Counted from the stretch's first letter, positions 28,628 through 38,287 are shown. The stretch is 64,000 nucleotides of DNA from Streptomyces sp. NRRL WC-3626 (GCF_000718785.1 NZ_JOCA01000023.1:124001-188000), one strand, 5' to 3'. Numbers and translations are program-made. The notes: a model not told the origin generated them from the sequence alone.

Positions 28628-30970
28628 ATGCTCGACCACCGTCTCGTGCAGACAGCCGTGATCGGTCACAAGAACTCCGATCACCCGGTCATCCTGCCGA
28701 TGGACGCGTGGGAGCTGGACCGCTGGCGCAGGGCGCACCCCGCCTACAGTTACTGGTGCGGACTGCAACTCGGCGGCTGTGGAGGGGAACTGAGCGACCG
28801 GCGGTACACCACCAAGGTGTGTCACTTCGCCCACCATCCGACGGCTCCGGTCTGCCACCGGAAGAACAACGGCGAGTCCAGCGCCGACCACCTCTTCATC
28901 AAACGGGGAGTGCAGAGGCTGCTCGGCACGCGGAAGGTGAAGGGGCGGGTCGAGACACGCGACCTCGGCACCGGCCCGGGCGATGCCGTGGATGTGTACC
29001 TGCCCGACAGCCGCCGTCGGCTGCGCTTCCAGCTCGGCACCGTCGACTACCGGTCCTGGCGCCGGGCCGACGACGAACTCGCTGCGGACGCCGACGGCAT
29101 CGACTGGATCTTCTCGTCGGAAGGACCGGTCACCCAGCAGTTCGTCGGCCGCCACGGCTACTGCCTCCGGGTTCGCTGCGAAACGGTGGGCGGCGAGCGC
29201 CGCGTCCACATCGGGGCCGAGGAACGGGACCGTACGGTGTCCTGGACCCCACTGGAGGACTGCGCGGTGACGCCGACCGGCATCGTCACACCGGACATCG
29301 ACCGGATCCGCCTCACCCGCCCCAGGCCCCGGCCGACCGCGTTTCCGCTCCAGGGCGGCCTCGCCTTCGCACTCGCACCCGAGGCCGATGTGCCGGCCGA
29401 CTCCCCGTTCGTGGTGGAGGACCGGCACCTGCTCGTGGCCGACGTGAAGCCCGTGGACAGCCCGATCGTCCGAGCGCTGGTGTCCCTTCCGGGAGACACC
29501 GAGGTGCCGCCGGCCGAGCACGTCTACCGTGTCGCCGACGGCGCTCGCTTGCTGATCGCCGAGGGCACCGCGGGCTGGGCTGTCGAAGCACGCCGGTACA
29601 CACGCCTCAACGCGCACGACGCCCAGCGCACCGGGCTGTGGACGCCCCCAGCCCCTCCCGCACCGGTGGCTGCCCCGATCGTGCCCGAGCCCAGAACACA
29701 CGAACCCGATCCGGTCCGTACGGCGAGGCCGACCATCAGCACCGAGGCTCCGGCCGCCCCTGCGCCGCTCACCCCCACCGAAATGGCGACCGCCCTGCGC
29801 GACGCCCTCGCGCAGCACGCGCGGCTTCGGACGACGACCACGTGGGAGACTCTGGCACGCACCGTCAGCCCGGCGCTCGCCGAGTACTCGGACACCGGCC
29901 GACGCGATCTGCTGATCGTGGTGGACAGCCCGCTGCGCGAGAATGTCCCGGTCCTCTCCGCACTCGTCCGGGACAAGGGCGAGCCGCTTCCGTACCTGTT
30001 CAGGGTGCTGTCCGAACTGGGTGTTCCGCACGCGGCGGTCTCGCACCGCATCAAGCGCTGGGCCGCAGTGGAGACCGAACGTGCCTTCGCCGCCTACGGC
30101 GTCCCTGCGCGAGCCATGCCGCCACGGCTCTCCCTGGAGCCGGAGCGTCCCACGGTGCGGCAGCCGGCAATCCCTGGGCAATTCACACGAACTGCCGACG
30201 TCCGGCGGCGCGCGATCCAACGGGAGACGGCGGCGCACAGAGGCACTGGCCCGGTGCCGTCCGACTCCCCGAAGGTACGGCGTCTCCGCACGCTCGTGAC
30301 GGAGCTGGAAGGCCTGCTGCCGACACTCGACAAGGGATCACGGAAACGGGCCCGTAAGTCGCTCAGCGCGGCTCGAACCTGGCTCGCCGCACACGACGGC
30401 GCGGCACTCACCGCGCCGCAGCACGCGATCGTGGCCCGTAAGACGGCCGGTCACTTCGTCGTGACCATCGAGGACGCCTTGAAGGCGGCGAGGGAGAGCG
30501 CTGGCGCGGCCAAGCGCAACGAGGCGAAGCTGCGGGCCCGGGAGGAGCGTCTCCCGCGCGCCGCCGACCTGGCCTCGCGCACACGGCGGGCCGGGTCCTC
30601 CCCGCGCGCTGTCGCGGAGGACCCGGTAGGACGCCTCACACGGCAACTCGTTGACGTCGCGGCACGACGCGGAACGGTGACGCTGGGGGACCTGGGCAGC
30701 GATTCCGGGACGTTCGACGTACGCCACGTACTCAGCGCGGTCGACAGGGAACCGTCCTCCGACACACCGCTGTTGTCCGCACTGGTGACCGGAAACACGG
30801 GAGGCCCCGTGCCCTTCTTCCGCGACGTCCTCAGGACCGCCGGCTTGGCCGTCCCGCAGACGGACGAGGCCCTGCTCAAGATCTGGCGCCGAGAACAGGA
30901 GCGAGCGTACGCCGCCTACGGGAACCCTCCCTGCCCGCTGCCGCCGCGCCTGGTGCCGACGGTGTCATAA
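28628..30970 (+). CDS. CoiA-like nuclease-domain protein with two repeated C-terminal modules
   Basis: A 780-residue protein. The N-terminal 170 residues resemble competence protein CoiA: a Cys/His zinc-type segment (CGGELS..CHFAHHP..CHRKN), an SSADHLFIK helix and a predicted nuclease core (DAVDVYLPD then LRFQLG). The centre is Pro/Ala-rich linker. Two copies of a ~110-residue module follow at about 390-500 and 670-780, each ending in a W..E..RA.AAYG pattern and sharing VLSALV / LLSALV. Between them is a basic helical region. A third copy of the module is a stand-alone gene at 35000-35362. The role is unknown; a DNA-processing or defence function fits the neighbours. The start ATG 28628 has GAGG upstream and is preceded by a clear promoter. 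Confidence 0.7.
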   Translation: MLDHRLVQTAVIGHKNSDHPVILPMDAWELDRWRRAHPAYSYWCGLQLGGCGGELSDRRYTTKVCHFAHHPTAPVCHRKNNGESSADHLFIKRGVQRLLGTRKVKGRVETRDLGTGPGDAVDVYLPDSRRRLRFQLGTVDYRSWRRADDELAADADGIDWIFSSEGPVTQQFVGRHGYCLRVRCETVGGERRVHIGAEERDRTVSWTPLEDCAVTPTGIVTPDIDRIRLTRPRPRPTAFPLQGGLAFALAPEADVPADSPFVVEDRHLLVADVKPVDSPIVRALVSLPGDTEVPPAEHVYRVADGARLLIAEGTAGWAVEARRYTRLNAHDAQRTGLWTPPAPPAPVAAPIVPEPRTHEPDPVRTARPTISTEAPAAPAPLTPTEMATALRDALAQHARLRTTTTWETLARTVSPALAEYSDTGRRDLLIVVDSPLRENVPVLSALVRDKGEPLPYLFRVLSELGVPHAAVSHRIKRWAAVETERAFAAYGVPARAMPPRLSLEPERPTVRQPAIPGQFTRTADVRRRAIQRETAAHRGTGPVPSDSPKVRRLRTLVTELEGLLPTLDKGSRKRARKSLSAARTWLAAHDGAALTAPQHAIVARKTAGHFVVTIEDALKAARESAGAAKRNEAKLRAREERLPRAADLASRTRRAGSSPRAVAEDPVGRLTRQLVDVAARRGTVTLGDLGSDSGTFDVRHVLSAVDREPSSDTPLLSALVTGNTGGPVPFFRDVLRTAGLAVPQTDEALLKIWRREQERAYAAYGNPPCPLPPRLVPTVS

Positions 30971-31006
30971 GCCACGCCTCCGCGCACATGACGGCGGGGC
31001 AACGGC

Positions 31007-31687
31007 CTACGCGCACGGCGGACCCGGGTCGTGGAGGATCAGGGCGCGGGCGAGGGCTGACGTCACCGGGGCTGCGTGGCCCGGCAGTTGTCGGGCGGCC
31101 CACGCGACCGCCAGGGCCAGGAACTCGGTCAGGTCGCGCTCCGCTCCCGTGAGGAGACGCCGCAGTTCGCCGACGGCGAGCTCGATCACGGGACCGTCGT
31201 CCCGGTCGGCGTCCACGGTCAGGCGGACGGCGTCGCCGTGGCGTTCGGCGAGCGGGGACGGGTCGTGGCCGAAGGAGGCCCAGCCGTCCCCGTCGACGAC
31301 GTCGAGCCAGTCGCGGCGCTCCTCGAGGCCGTTGCAGCAGCCTGGCAGCAAGGTGACGCCGGTGGCGGTGTCCGTGACCCGCAGGCCGCCGGACGCGAGG
31401 AGGTCGTCCGTGGTGAGCAGCCCGTGCAGGAAGGAGCCGAGCGGGTCCGCGGGCCGCGGCGGGTGGTCGTCGGCCGCCGGTACGGCGTCGTTGTGGGCGG
31501 CGATGCTCATGACCGCCGTGCCGACTTCGGCGGGAGCGAGCGCGCCACTGAGCGGCAGGAAGCCGTACGGCTCGATCCCGGCGACCGGCCAGAGCGTGAA
31601 GCCGGCGGGATCGGAGACTTCGAGGACGGGCTGCAACACGATCACCCGGAGAGTGTGCGGCACGTCGTCCCCGTTCCGCACGGCCAT
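31007..31687 (-). CDS. Conserved hypothetical protein
   Basis: A 226-residue protein from ATG 31687 (a GTG/ATG further upstream at 31729 is possible). It has ordered alpha/beta character (LRVIVLQPVLEVSDPAGF, LLPGCCNGLEERRDWLDVVDGD) but no motif I recognise. It converges with the CoiA-like gene and is divergent from the zinc-ribbon gene. Confidence 0.55.
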   Translation of the reverse strand: MAVRNGDDVPHTLRVIVLQPVLEVSDPAGFTLWPVAGIEPYGFLPLSGALAPAEVGTAVMSIAAHNDAVPAADDHPPRPADPLGSFLHGLLTTDDLLASGGLRVTDTATGVTLLPGCCNGLEERRDWLDVVDGDGWASFGHDPSPLAERHGDAVRLTVDADRDDGPVIELAVGELRRLLTGAERDLTEFLALAVAWAARQLPGHAAPVTSALARALILHDPGPPCA

Positions 31688-31791
31688 AGCGCGACGGCCA
31701 CCGTCCGTGAGGATCCCCGAAGACCTCAAGGGAGCGCCCCTGCTTCCAAAAATGCGTCGAGCCCCGCACAGGTGCCTCCTACCCTTGCCGC

Positions 31792-32124
31792 ATGGCCCAC
31801 GCGAAGACCTCCTACGTCTGCCTGCCCTGTCGGGCCTCGTACAAGCAGCCCTACGACAGGGACAGGCCGCACCGCACCTGTCCTCGCTGCGCGGAACCGC
31901 TCATCCACGTGGGGTCGGCCTTCGCCACGCCGCCACGCCGGGACACCGAAGCCTGGAGGGTACTGTCCGTCCTGCTGCACGCCGGCGTCCGCTTCCACAA
32001 GAGCTGCTGCGGCGGGCCCGGATACCGTCCGTGCACGCTGCGGGAGGTGCGCGAGCGGATGGCGTACGCCCGCCGTACGGGCGAGCCCTTCGCCAGGGCG
32101 CTCGTACGCCACGACGTGCCGTGA
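31792..32124 (+). CDS. Zinc-ribbon protein, copy 1
   Basis: A 110-residue protein with a CxxC...CxxC zinc ribbon (VCLPCRASYK and CPRCAEPLIHVG) and a basic C-terminal helix (REVRERMAYARRTGEPFARALV). Such proteins are sometimes labelled deoxyxylulose-phosphate synthase, but nothing here supports that enzyme. A near-identical paralogue lies at 55745-56077. Its stop overlaps the GTG of the SMI1/KNR4 gene. Confidence 0.75.
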   Translation: MAHAKTSYVCLPCRASYKQPYDRDRPHRTCPRCAEPLIHVGSAFATPPRRDTEAWRVLSVLLHAGVRFHKSCCGGPGYRPCTLREVRERMAYARRTGEPFARALVRHDVP

Positions 32125-32990
32125 CGGAAAACGCAGGACTGGCACGGTCCGTGACGCCGCCCCCGGTCCCCGTCGACGCCCGCGGAGACTGGTCGACGGT
32201 GGAGGCCGCGCTCGGGACGCGGCTGCCCGAGGACTACAAGCACCTCGTCGAGACGTACGGGTGGGGCGAGTTCTGCGACTACCTCAATCTCCACACCCCG
32301 TTCGGCACGAGTAGGCACAACGGCCTCGCGTGGCAGGTCGGCAGGCCGTCCGGTACGGCGGAGAGGGACCGGGAGCGCTACCCGTACCCTCTCCGTCCGG
32401 CTCCGGGCGGACTGCTGATCTGGGGCACCACCATCGACGCCGACCGGCTCTGCTGGCTCACCACGGGAACGGCCGAGAACTGGCCCGTCGTGGTGTGGAG
32501 CAGCGAGGGCCGGTACCAGACCCATCCCATGGGTGCCGCCGGGTTCGTCGAGGCATGGACCGGGGGTCGCATCACCTCCCGACTGCTCGCGGACATGGAG
32601 CCGGGGCCGGCCCCGTGGTTCAACGCGTTCCGGCCCCGTGTCCACCGATGTTTGCGCCTCACGGAGGGGCCACTCGACCACGGCCGGCGACTGGCGGTCC
32701 TCCGGGACGCACTGGCCCCGACCGCGGACCGGGGCACCTGGCGGTCGGAACAGGGCGACGCGGGCCAGGACCACTTCGCCACCGTCGACACCGACTGGCT
32801 TCTCACCTACGACATGTCACACCCGCACCAGATCCGGATCTCGTTCCCGCCGGAGGACGGTCCCGCGGCCCGGCGACGCCTTTTCGCCGCCGTCCGGAGG
32901 ATGCGGTGCGAGGTGACCCGGATCAGCGCGTCCGACGGCGTGCCGCTATCGGCCTGGGACACGGCCGCCGACGAGGACACGCAAGCGTAG
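32121..32990 (+). CDS. SMI1/KNR4 family protein
   Basis: A 289-residue protein starting at GTG 32121, overlapping the previous stop (GTGA). The N-terminal SMI1/KNR4 domain is recognisable in the pattern WSTVEAALGTRLPEDYKHLVETYG and in LLIWGTTIDADRLCWLT. SMI1/KNR4 proteins are common immunity proteins against polymorphic toxins, but no toxin gene is adjacent. The C-terminal ~100 residues are unfamiliar. Confidence 0.72.
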   Translation: MTENAGLARSVTPPPVPVDARGDWSTVEAALGTRLPEDYKHLVETYGWGEFCDYLNLHTPFGTSRHNGLAWQVGRPSGTAERDRERYPYPLRPAPGGLLIWGTTIDADRLCWLTTGTAENWPVVVWSSEGRYQTHPMGAAGFVEAWTGGRITSRLLADMEPGPAPWFNAFRPRVHRCLRLTEGPLDHGRRLAVLRDALAPTADRGTWRSEQGDAGQDHFATVDTDWLLTYDMSHPHQIRISFPPEDGPAARRRLFAAVRRMRCEVTRISASDGVPLSAWDTAADEDTQA

Positions 32991-33015
32991 GCGGCGCATG
33001 CCCCGAGGGCGCGGC

Positions 33016-35007
33016 TCAGGCGGGACAGGCGGCCTGCGAGGTGATCGTGCCCCAGCGGATCATCAGGTAGCCCGACCCGCCGATCTCCGCCACGGCGTAG
33101 CGGGTGTACGGCCAGCCCTCGTCCGAGGTCTGCCGCTGGTTCTCCAGAACCCGGCACGCCTCACCGGCGACCTTGTCCGCCCAGGTCTCGATCTGGCCCT
33201 GGTTCCACATCAGGTAGTCCGACCAGACGTACATGGCCGAGTTCGCCGGGTCGAAGCCCACCTTGATCTCGTCGTGGCCGAGCACCTGGTCGGTGCCGAG
33301 CGTCCCGCGCATCGCGTTGGTCCGTTCGATGATCTTCGTGGCGGCGCGGTCCGCGACCCGGATCTCTTCGCTGTCGGTGCTGGGGATCATCGCCTCGCCG
33401 AGACCGTACTCGTCCGGCTCCCAGCCGGCTCCGACGTCGACAGCAGACTGGCACTGTGCGTCGCCGACGAAATCCTCATACCACGTCACCTGTGCGTCCC
33501 GGCCCTTCTCCTCCTTCATCAGGACGTAGGTGCGGTAGGGCAGGTCCGGATGGAGACGGAGAACGACGTCTCGCAGCGTCAGGCACATCGACCTCGCGAT
33601 CTCGGTTTCCGCGTAGGCCATTCCCTGCTCGTCGGAAGTCAGCCGGTAGGAGAAGTAGACCTCTCCGCGTGTTTCGTGGAACCTCACGGCTCCCGGGGCC
33701 AGTTCGATCGGGCTCAGGTCCCGGGCGATGACTCCCTGGTCGTGCAGGACCGCACGTGCCACGTCGTGCTCGCCTTCGCCCCGAGCCGCACGCGCCTGCC
33801 CCCAGCTCTCCGCATCCGCCGCCGAGTTCCCGCCCGCAGCCTGCTGTTCCCCTCCCGCCGTGTCGTCCCTCGCGGTGTCCGCGGACGGCCGTGCGGACTC
33901 GGCCGAGGAGAGGGGCGACGCCGGGGGAGTGGCGGAGGAGGTCCGTTCGCCGTTGTCGGTGTCGCCGGGCATCAGGGCGGCCGCCCCTCCGGCCAGGCCG
34001 CCGACGAGGGCGGCGACGAGGACCACGGCGCCCACCAGCCGTCGCTTCGACCGATGCCGCTCCGGAGGCACGTGCCAGGCCGGATCGGCCTCGGTCGGCA
34101 CGTCCCAGAGGGCCGTGACCATGTCCACGGCCGTCTCCGGCACCGCGCTGGCCTGCACCACCTGTGTGACCTGGGAAGCCAGCAGTTCCGTGCACGCCCT
34201 GGCGGTCTCGGCGGCCGACGGGCGTGCGTCCGGCTCCTTCGCCAGTGCCTTCTCCACGATCTGGCGCAACGGTCCGGGAACTCCGTCCAGGTCCGGTTCC
34301 CCGGACATCACGCGGAACGCGACGACGTCCGGTGCGCCGGTGCCGAAGGGCAGCCATCCGGTGGCCGCGTAGGCCAGGAGCGCCCCCCAGGCGAACACGT
34401 CGCTCTCGGGGCCGGTGGTCCCCGTGCGGTAGTGCTCGGGGCTGATCCAGCCGGGGGTGCCGGTCATGACACCGGTGCGGGTGACGCTCGTTCCGTCGGC
34501 GGCGTGGGCGATCCCGAAGTCCAGGACGCGCGGGCCGCCGGGCGTGAGGATGACGTTCTGCGGCTTCACATCCCGGTGCACCACGCCTGCGGCGTGGATG
34601 GCCGTTAGCGCGTGCGCGGTGGCCGCCGCGAGCGCGTACAGGCTGCCTCCGGCGAGCGGTCCGTGGGCGAGCAGGTGCTGGTACAGCGTCGGACCGGGGA
34701 CGTACGCGGTGGCCAGCCACGGGGTCTCCGCGTCCGGGTCGGCGATGAGGAGCGGGACCAGGTACGGGCCGGTGACGCGGGAGGACAGCTCCACCTCGCG
34801 CCTGAAGCGGGCCCTGAACTCCGGTTCCTGGGCCTGCTCCGGATGAACCACCTTCACCGCGACGCGCGTTCCGTCGGAACCGACGCCGGCGTGGACGGTC
34901 CCCATGCCTCCCGCCCCGAGACGGCCGACGATTTGGTACGGGCCTATGCGGGAAGGGTCGCCGGGACGGGCCGGCCGGACTCTTCCGCCGGAGCCGTTCT
35001 CACTCAC
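33016..35007 (-). CDS. Membrane serine/threonine protein kinase with extracellular domain
   Basis: Hanks-type kinase of 663 residues. The N-terminal kinase domain has the glycine loop (GRLGAGGMGTVHAG), VAVKVV, HRDVKPQN, LDFGIAHA and the activation segment ending WISPEHYR. A single transmembrane helix lies near residues 325-350 (LVGAVVLVAALVGGLAGG). The outer part of about 310 residues begins with a Ser/Ala-rich linker and continues as an unrecognised globular domain; it is not a PASTA repeat. I took GTG 35007, which overlaps the stop of the upstream small gene by eight bases, so the two form an operon. A PASTA lipoprotein gene lies divergently nearby and might be a partner. Confidence 0.88.
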   Translation of the reverse strand: MSENGSGGRVRPARPGDPSRIGPYQIVGRLGAGGMGTVHAGVGSDGTRVAVKVVHPEQAQEPEFRARFRREVELSSRVTGPYLVPLLIADPDAETPWLATAYVPGPTLYQHLLAHGPLAGGSLYALAAATAHALTAIHAAGVVHRDVKPQNVILTPGGPRVLDFGIAHAADGTSVTRTGVMTGTPGWISPEHYRTGTTGPESDVFAWGALLAYAATGWLPFGTGAPDVVAFRVMSGEPDLDGVPGPLRQIVEKALAKEPDARPSAAETARACTELLASQVTQVVQASAVPETAVDMVTALWDVPTEADPAWHVPPERHRSKRRLVGAVVLVAALVGGLAGGAAALMPGDTDNGERTSSATPPASPLSSAESARPSADTARDDTAGGEQQAAGGNSAADAESWGQARAARGEGEHDVARAVLHDQGVIARDLSPIELAPGAVRFHETRGEVYFSYRLTSDEQGMAYAETEIARSMCLTLRDVVLRLHPDLPYRTYVLMKEEKGRDAQVTWYEDFVGDAQCQSAVDVGAGWEPDEYGLGEAMIPSTDSEEIRVADRAATKIIERTNAMRGTLGTDQVLGHDEIKVGFDPANSAMYVWSDYLMWNQGQIETWADKVAGEACRVLENQRQTSDEGWPYTRYAVAEIGGSGYLMIRWGTITSQAACPA

Positions 35008-35362
35008 AGTGACTCGCGAGCCGGTTGATCTCCTCGATCCACAGCTGCATGTCGTCACCCGGTCGCTTGTACGGCGGACGCCGGGCCAGCTTGAAGAAGC
35101 CGCCGGACGGCTGCCCCGTCTCCCGCAGGACCACCAGCGCGGAGAGCAACGGCAGCGTGCCGTCCGGGCTCTCCCGGACGGAGGCGTCCTCGAGCAGATA
35201 GGGCATGGGGCCCTCGAAAGCGGGGACGTGGTGGCGGCGCCGGGCCAACTCGCTGCTGAGATCGCCGTACGTCAGTGGTGCCGCCCCCGCACGTGCCCGC
35301 TCCCGCAGGATGTCGACCACGGCGTCCAGCGCCCGCTCGTACTCCGGTGTGTCCTTCTTCAT
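35000..35362 (-). CDS. Stand-alone copy of the repeated ~110-residue module
   Basis: A 120-residue protein co-translated with the kinase. It starts with helices (PEYERALDAVVDILRERARAG) then LTYGDLSSEL, LPLLSALVVLRETGQPSGGFF and W..E..R. The same order of segments occurs twice in the CoiA-like protein at 28628-30970 (LGDLGSD, LLSALVTGNTGGPVPFF; VLSALVRDKGEPLPYLF). The fold may be a winged helix; no function is known to me. The ATG at 35362 lies about 100 bases from the repeated promoter element. Confidence 0.65.
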   Translation of the reverse strand: MKKDTPEYERALDAVVDILRERARAGAAPLTYGDLSSELARRRHHVPAFEGPMPYLLEDASVRESPDGTLPLLSALVVLRETGQPSGGFFKLARRPPYKRPGDDMQLWIEEINRLASHCE

Positions 35363-35461
35363 CGCCCTCTCCCCGCCCCGCTGTTCGGCTCTGAACAGGC
35401 TCAGAGCCTAAGCGCCCCCCGTCGGATGGCAAGGGGTGCACATCAAATTTCTAGCACAAAG

Positions 35462-35491
35462 TTGTGAACTGAGTGCACGAACTGCATACTG
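35462..35491. promoter_or_regulatory. Promoter with 15-bp dyad element, copy 3 (kinase operon / PASTA gene)
   Basis: TTGTGA, 17-base spacer, CATACT facing the PASTA gene, with GTGAACTGAGTGCAC at 35464-35478. On the other strand TGCACT, 17-base spacer, CTAGAA faces the kinase operon. One element could therefore control both directions. The stretch matches 28534-28563 at 26 of 30 positions. Confidence 0.55.
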
Positions 35492-35630
35492 GGCCGACTG
35501 GTGCCGCCAAGCAGGTCCGACTCGCCGCCGGTGAAGCACCCTTCCGGGGTCGACCGGCGGGGCAACGGGTTCCGCCTGTGTGCGTTCGCATGACGGGCCA
35601 CTCTCATCTGCAACAGCTTTGGGGTTCACC

Positions 35631-36284
35631 ATGCGCATCACCCGTGTCTCCGCAGCCGCGATGCTGCTCCTCGCAGCCCTCACCGCCTGCGGCCCGACCG
35701 CCGACACCGGCACGGACGCCGCCGCGTCCACCGCCCCGCCGACTTCCGAGGCGCCGGTCGCCGGCACCGGCGAGACGGCCGAGGAACCCCCGGCCGACAC
35801 CGAGTCCACCGCGACGCTGCCGGACGTGGCCGGCAAGGGCCTGCAGAGCGCCCAGGACGAGGCGCAGGCCGCCGGCTTCTACCTCCTCACGTCCCACGAC
35901 GCGCTCGGCCGGGGCCGCAACCAGCTCCTCGACCGGAACTGGAAGGTCTGCGCCCAGGCCCCGGCGCCCGGCGCGCACGCGACGGAGACGAAGGTCGACT
36001 TCAGTACCGTCAAGCTCGAAGAGAGCTGCCCTGCGAGCGGTGACCAGGCCGAACCCGAGACGGTCGGTGGCACCATGCCGGACTTCACGGGCAAGTCGGT
36101 CAAGGTCGCCCGCCAGGCGCTCGACGGCTCCACCAGCATCACGGTCGACGACGTCTCCGGCCAGGACCGGATGGTGCTCATGGAGTCGAACTGGCAGGTC
36201 TGCTCGACCGACCCGGCGGCCGGGGCGGAGCTCGACGGACAGCCGGTGAGGATCGGCGCCGTCAAGTTCGGCGAGAGCTGCTGA
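35631..36284 (+). CDS. PASTA-domain lipoprotein
   Basis: Exported lipoprotein of 217 residues. The signal ends in a lipobox (LTAC, about residue 20), followed by a Thr/Ala/Pro/Glu linker and two PASTA domains (about 62-135 and 148-217; PDVAGKGLQSAQDEAQAAG, WKVCAQAPAPG; PDFTGKSVKVARQAL, WQVCSTDPAAG). Each has a Cys pair that may form a disulfide. PASTA domains bind muropeptides or beta-lactams in kinases such as PknB. Here they are on a free lipoprotein next to a kinase that lacks them. The start ATG 35631 is chosen for the signal sequence. Confidence 0.82.
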   Translation: MRITRVSAAAMLLLAALTACGPTADTGTDAAASTAPPTSEAPVAGTGETAEEPPADTESTATLPDVAGKGLQSAQDEAQAAGFYLLTSHDALGRGRNQLLDRNWKVCAQAPAPGAHATETKVDFSTVKLEESCPASGDQAEPETVGGTMPDFTGKSVKVARQALDGSTSITVDDVSGQDRMVLMESNWQVCSTDPAAGAELDGQPVRIGAVKFGESC

Positions 36285-36523
36285 CCACGTGTCGGTTCCG
36301 CCGTAGGTCAGTGCCCCACTCATACTTCACGATCTGCTTCGAACCCTGTAGAGGTGCTGGTCCGAGCTGAATCACGGTGGGTGGATGGATGAGCGCACGG
36401 TCAGGCTGATCCGGAATCAGCGCCGGTGGATTCGGACCGAACCGCAGGGTGTCGAACCGTAGACTTCGCCAGGGAACGCCGACGACGTCTGTTCGTTGCG
36501 CGCCCTCGCGGGGAGGAGATCGC

Positions 36524-38287
36524 ATGCAGGAACCTTCGGACTCGACGGGGATCGCCGAACCTGAGGAGAACGGCTGGAGCGGTACCGCCGACTCGCCAGT
36601 CGTGGACGAGTCGACGTCCGACTCGGACATCGACTCGGCGTCGACGGTCCTGGTGGAGGTGCTCCCGGGGGTGGCTCTCGTTGCCGGTGAGGTCCCGCCG
36701 GAACTGAAGCCCGATCTGATCGACTTCGGGATCGTGCCGGCTGCCGACCGCAAGCAGATATCGGCGATCCTCGCCTCAATCGGGAACGCGGCGACCGTGG
36801 CCGGCAACCTCAGGAACGCGTTCGCCAGTGTGCAGGGGCTCTACAGGCTCGGCGACACGACACAGGCTCTGCTGAGGAGTGGCGCGACGCTCGCCGTCAA
36901 GGACGGCGCGAACCTCGGAACAGTGATGGTTCCTGGCCGCTTCATCGCTCAGGCCCGCTTGTATCCCGTGACTGCGGTGAGCAAGGCGCAGACCGCAGCC
37001 TCGATCGGGCCGGCGCTGGCCATGGTCGCCCTTCAGATGATGCTCAGCGAGGTCTCAGGCCTGGTCAGGACCAACCTCGCGGTGACAAACCAGGTTCTCA
37101 CCACCATCCGCAAGGATCAGTGGGCCGAACTGACGGGGCTCGTCGCCGCCGTCGATCGCGCGGTCGACCAGGCGCGAGAGATCGAATCGGTCCCTACGTC
37201 TCTGTGGGAGGACATCGCGGGTAGTGGAGCGCTGCTGCAGAAGCAGCTCGACCTCCATCAGGGGAACGTCCGCGACCACGTCAGGCAGATCGGTCGGCCC
37301 GACGTACGCAGCCACCGTGAGTATCTGCAGGCGAACGCCGAAGCGATCGCCTTCGACGCCTACGCCCTCCTGTCCTCCCTCAAGGCATGGACCGGGTATC
37401 ACGCGCTCCGCGCCGCGAGGGCAAGGGCCGCTGGACGCGAAGACGCGGCCGAGGCGCAGTACGCCGAAGTCATCGCGCGTGACACCCGCGCGGAGTTCGA
37501 CTCCGCTCTCGCCGAGGCGACGGGCCTCGTCGACGCGCTGACGCGGGAACTGCGCATCACCGCCGAGCTCCCCGGCCCCGACGCATGGCCGCTCCCGGGG
37601 AAGCGGAAGGACGTGAAGGCAGCCCGCGAGACCTCCGCCCGTCTTCTGGAGGCGATCGAGCCTCTTGCCGACGCTCTCCACCCGCCGGCCCCTCCCCTCG
37701 AGGCTCCGGGCGTCGTCTGCGCACCCAAAACGCTGAAGCTCGAGCCGTACCTCCGCATCCTGCGATGGTTCCTCGAGGACGGTGAGACCCTACGTGTCCT
37801 CGGCTTCCCCGACCAGCTCGACGCCCTCGGTCCCATTTCTGCGATCCTCGGCGGAGCGAAGGAGAAGTTGGCCGCAGCGAGGGACAAGGCCGCGGCAAAG
37901 GACCTGGTCGCTGTCACGGATCACCGCATCATCACGGCCAGGACGAACGCGTTCCTTGAGCAAGGCGAGATCGGTCAAGACATTCCGATCGACCGAGTGC
38001 GATACGTCCGAGCAGCGACCACACAGGACAGAAGCACGCGCTTGGCGATCGACCTCATCACGCGCGACGAGAACATCCGGTGGCTCTTCCACGCCGACAT
38101 CGACAACAGTCAAGTGGATGGGCTCGCCGCCGTGCTTGCCGAATCGATGACGATCCCGGACTTTGAACGCGATGCGCTTCAACGGCGGCGCCACGCTCCC
38201 ATCGAGGCGGGCAGCGAGGGCGAGAGTACTGGTACGAGGTTTACCGAATCGACCGGATCCGAGGCCAGGGCCTGCGATGCCGGTTAG
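36524..38287 (+). CDS. Hypothetical protein with C-terminal PH-like domain
   Basis: A 587-residue protein starting at ATG 36524 with GGAGGAGAT upstream. After an acidic Ser/Asp N-terminus there is a glycine/alanine-rich hydrophobic part (GPALAMVALQMMLSEVSGLV, about residues 165-190), a long helical middle, and a C-terminal region (about 450-560) with the strand pattern of bacterial PH-like domains (DLVAVTDHRIITARTN, RYVRAATTQDRSTRLAIDLI). Base composition is somewhat less GC-rich than the sugar operons. Function unknown. Confidence 0.6.
   Translation: MQEPSDSTGIAEPEENGWSGTADSPVVDESTSDSDIDSASTVLVEVLPGVALVAGEVPPELKPDLIDFGIVPAADRKQISAILASIGNAATVAGNLRNAFASVQGLYRLGDTTQALLRSGATLAVKDGANLGTVMVPGRFIAQARLYPVTAVSKAQTAASIGPALAMVALQMMLSEVSGLVRTNLAVTNQVLTTIRKDQWAELTGLVAAVDRAVDQAREIESVPTSLWEDIAGSGALLQKQLDLHQGNVRDHVRQIGRPDVRSHREYLQANAEAIAFDAYALLSSLKAWTGYHALRAARARAAGREDAAEAQYAEVIARDTRAEFDSALAEATGLVDALTRELRITAELPGPDAWPLPGKRKDVKAARETSARLLEAIEPLADALHPPAPPLEAPGVVCAPKTLKLEPYLRILRWFLEDGETLRVLGFPDQLDALGPISAILGGAKEKLAAARDKAAAKDLVAVTDHRIITARTNAFLEQGEIGQDIPIDRVRYVRAATTQDRSTRLAIDLITRDENIRWLFHADIDNSQVDGLAAVLAESMTIPDFERDALQRRRHAPIEAGSEGESTGTRFTESTGSEARACDAG

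Noticed and set aside
31792..32124. Deoxyxylulose-5-phosphate synthase label for the zinc-ribbon genes
   Set aside because: The protein is 110 residues with a zinc ribbon and has no thiamine-diphosphate enzyme features.
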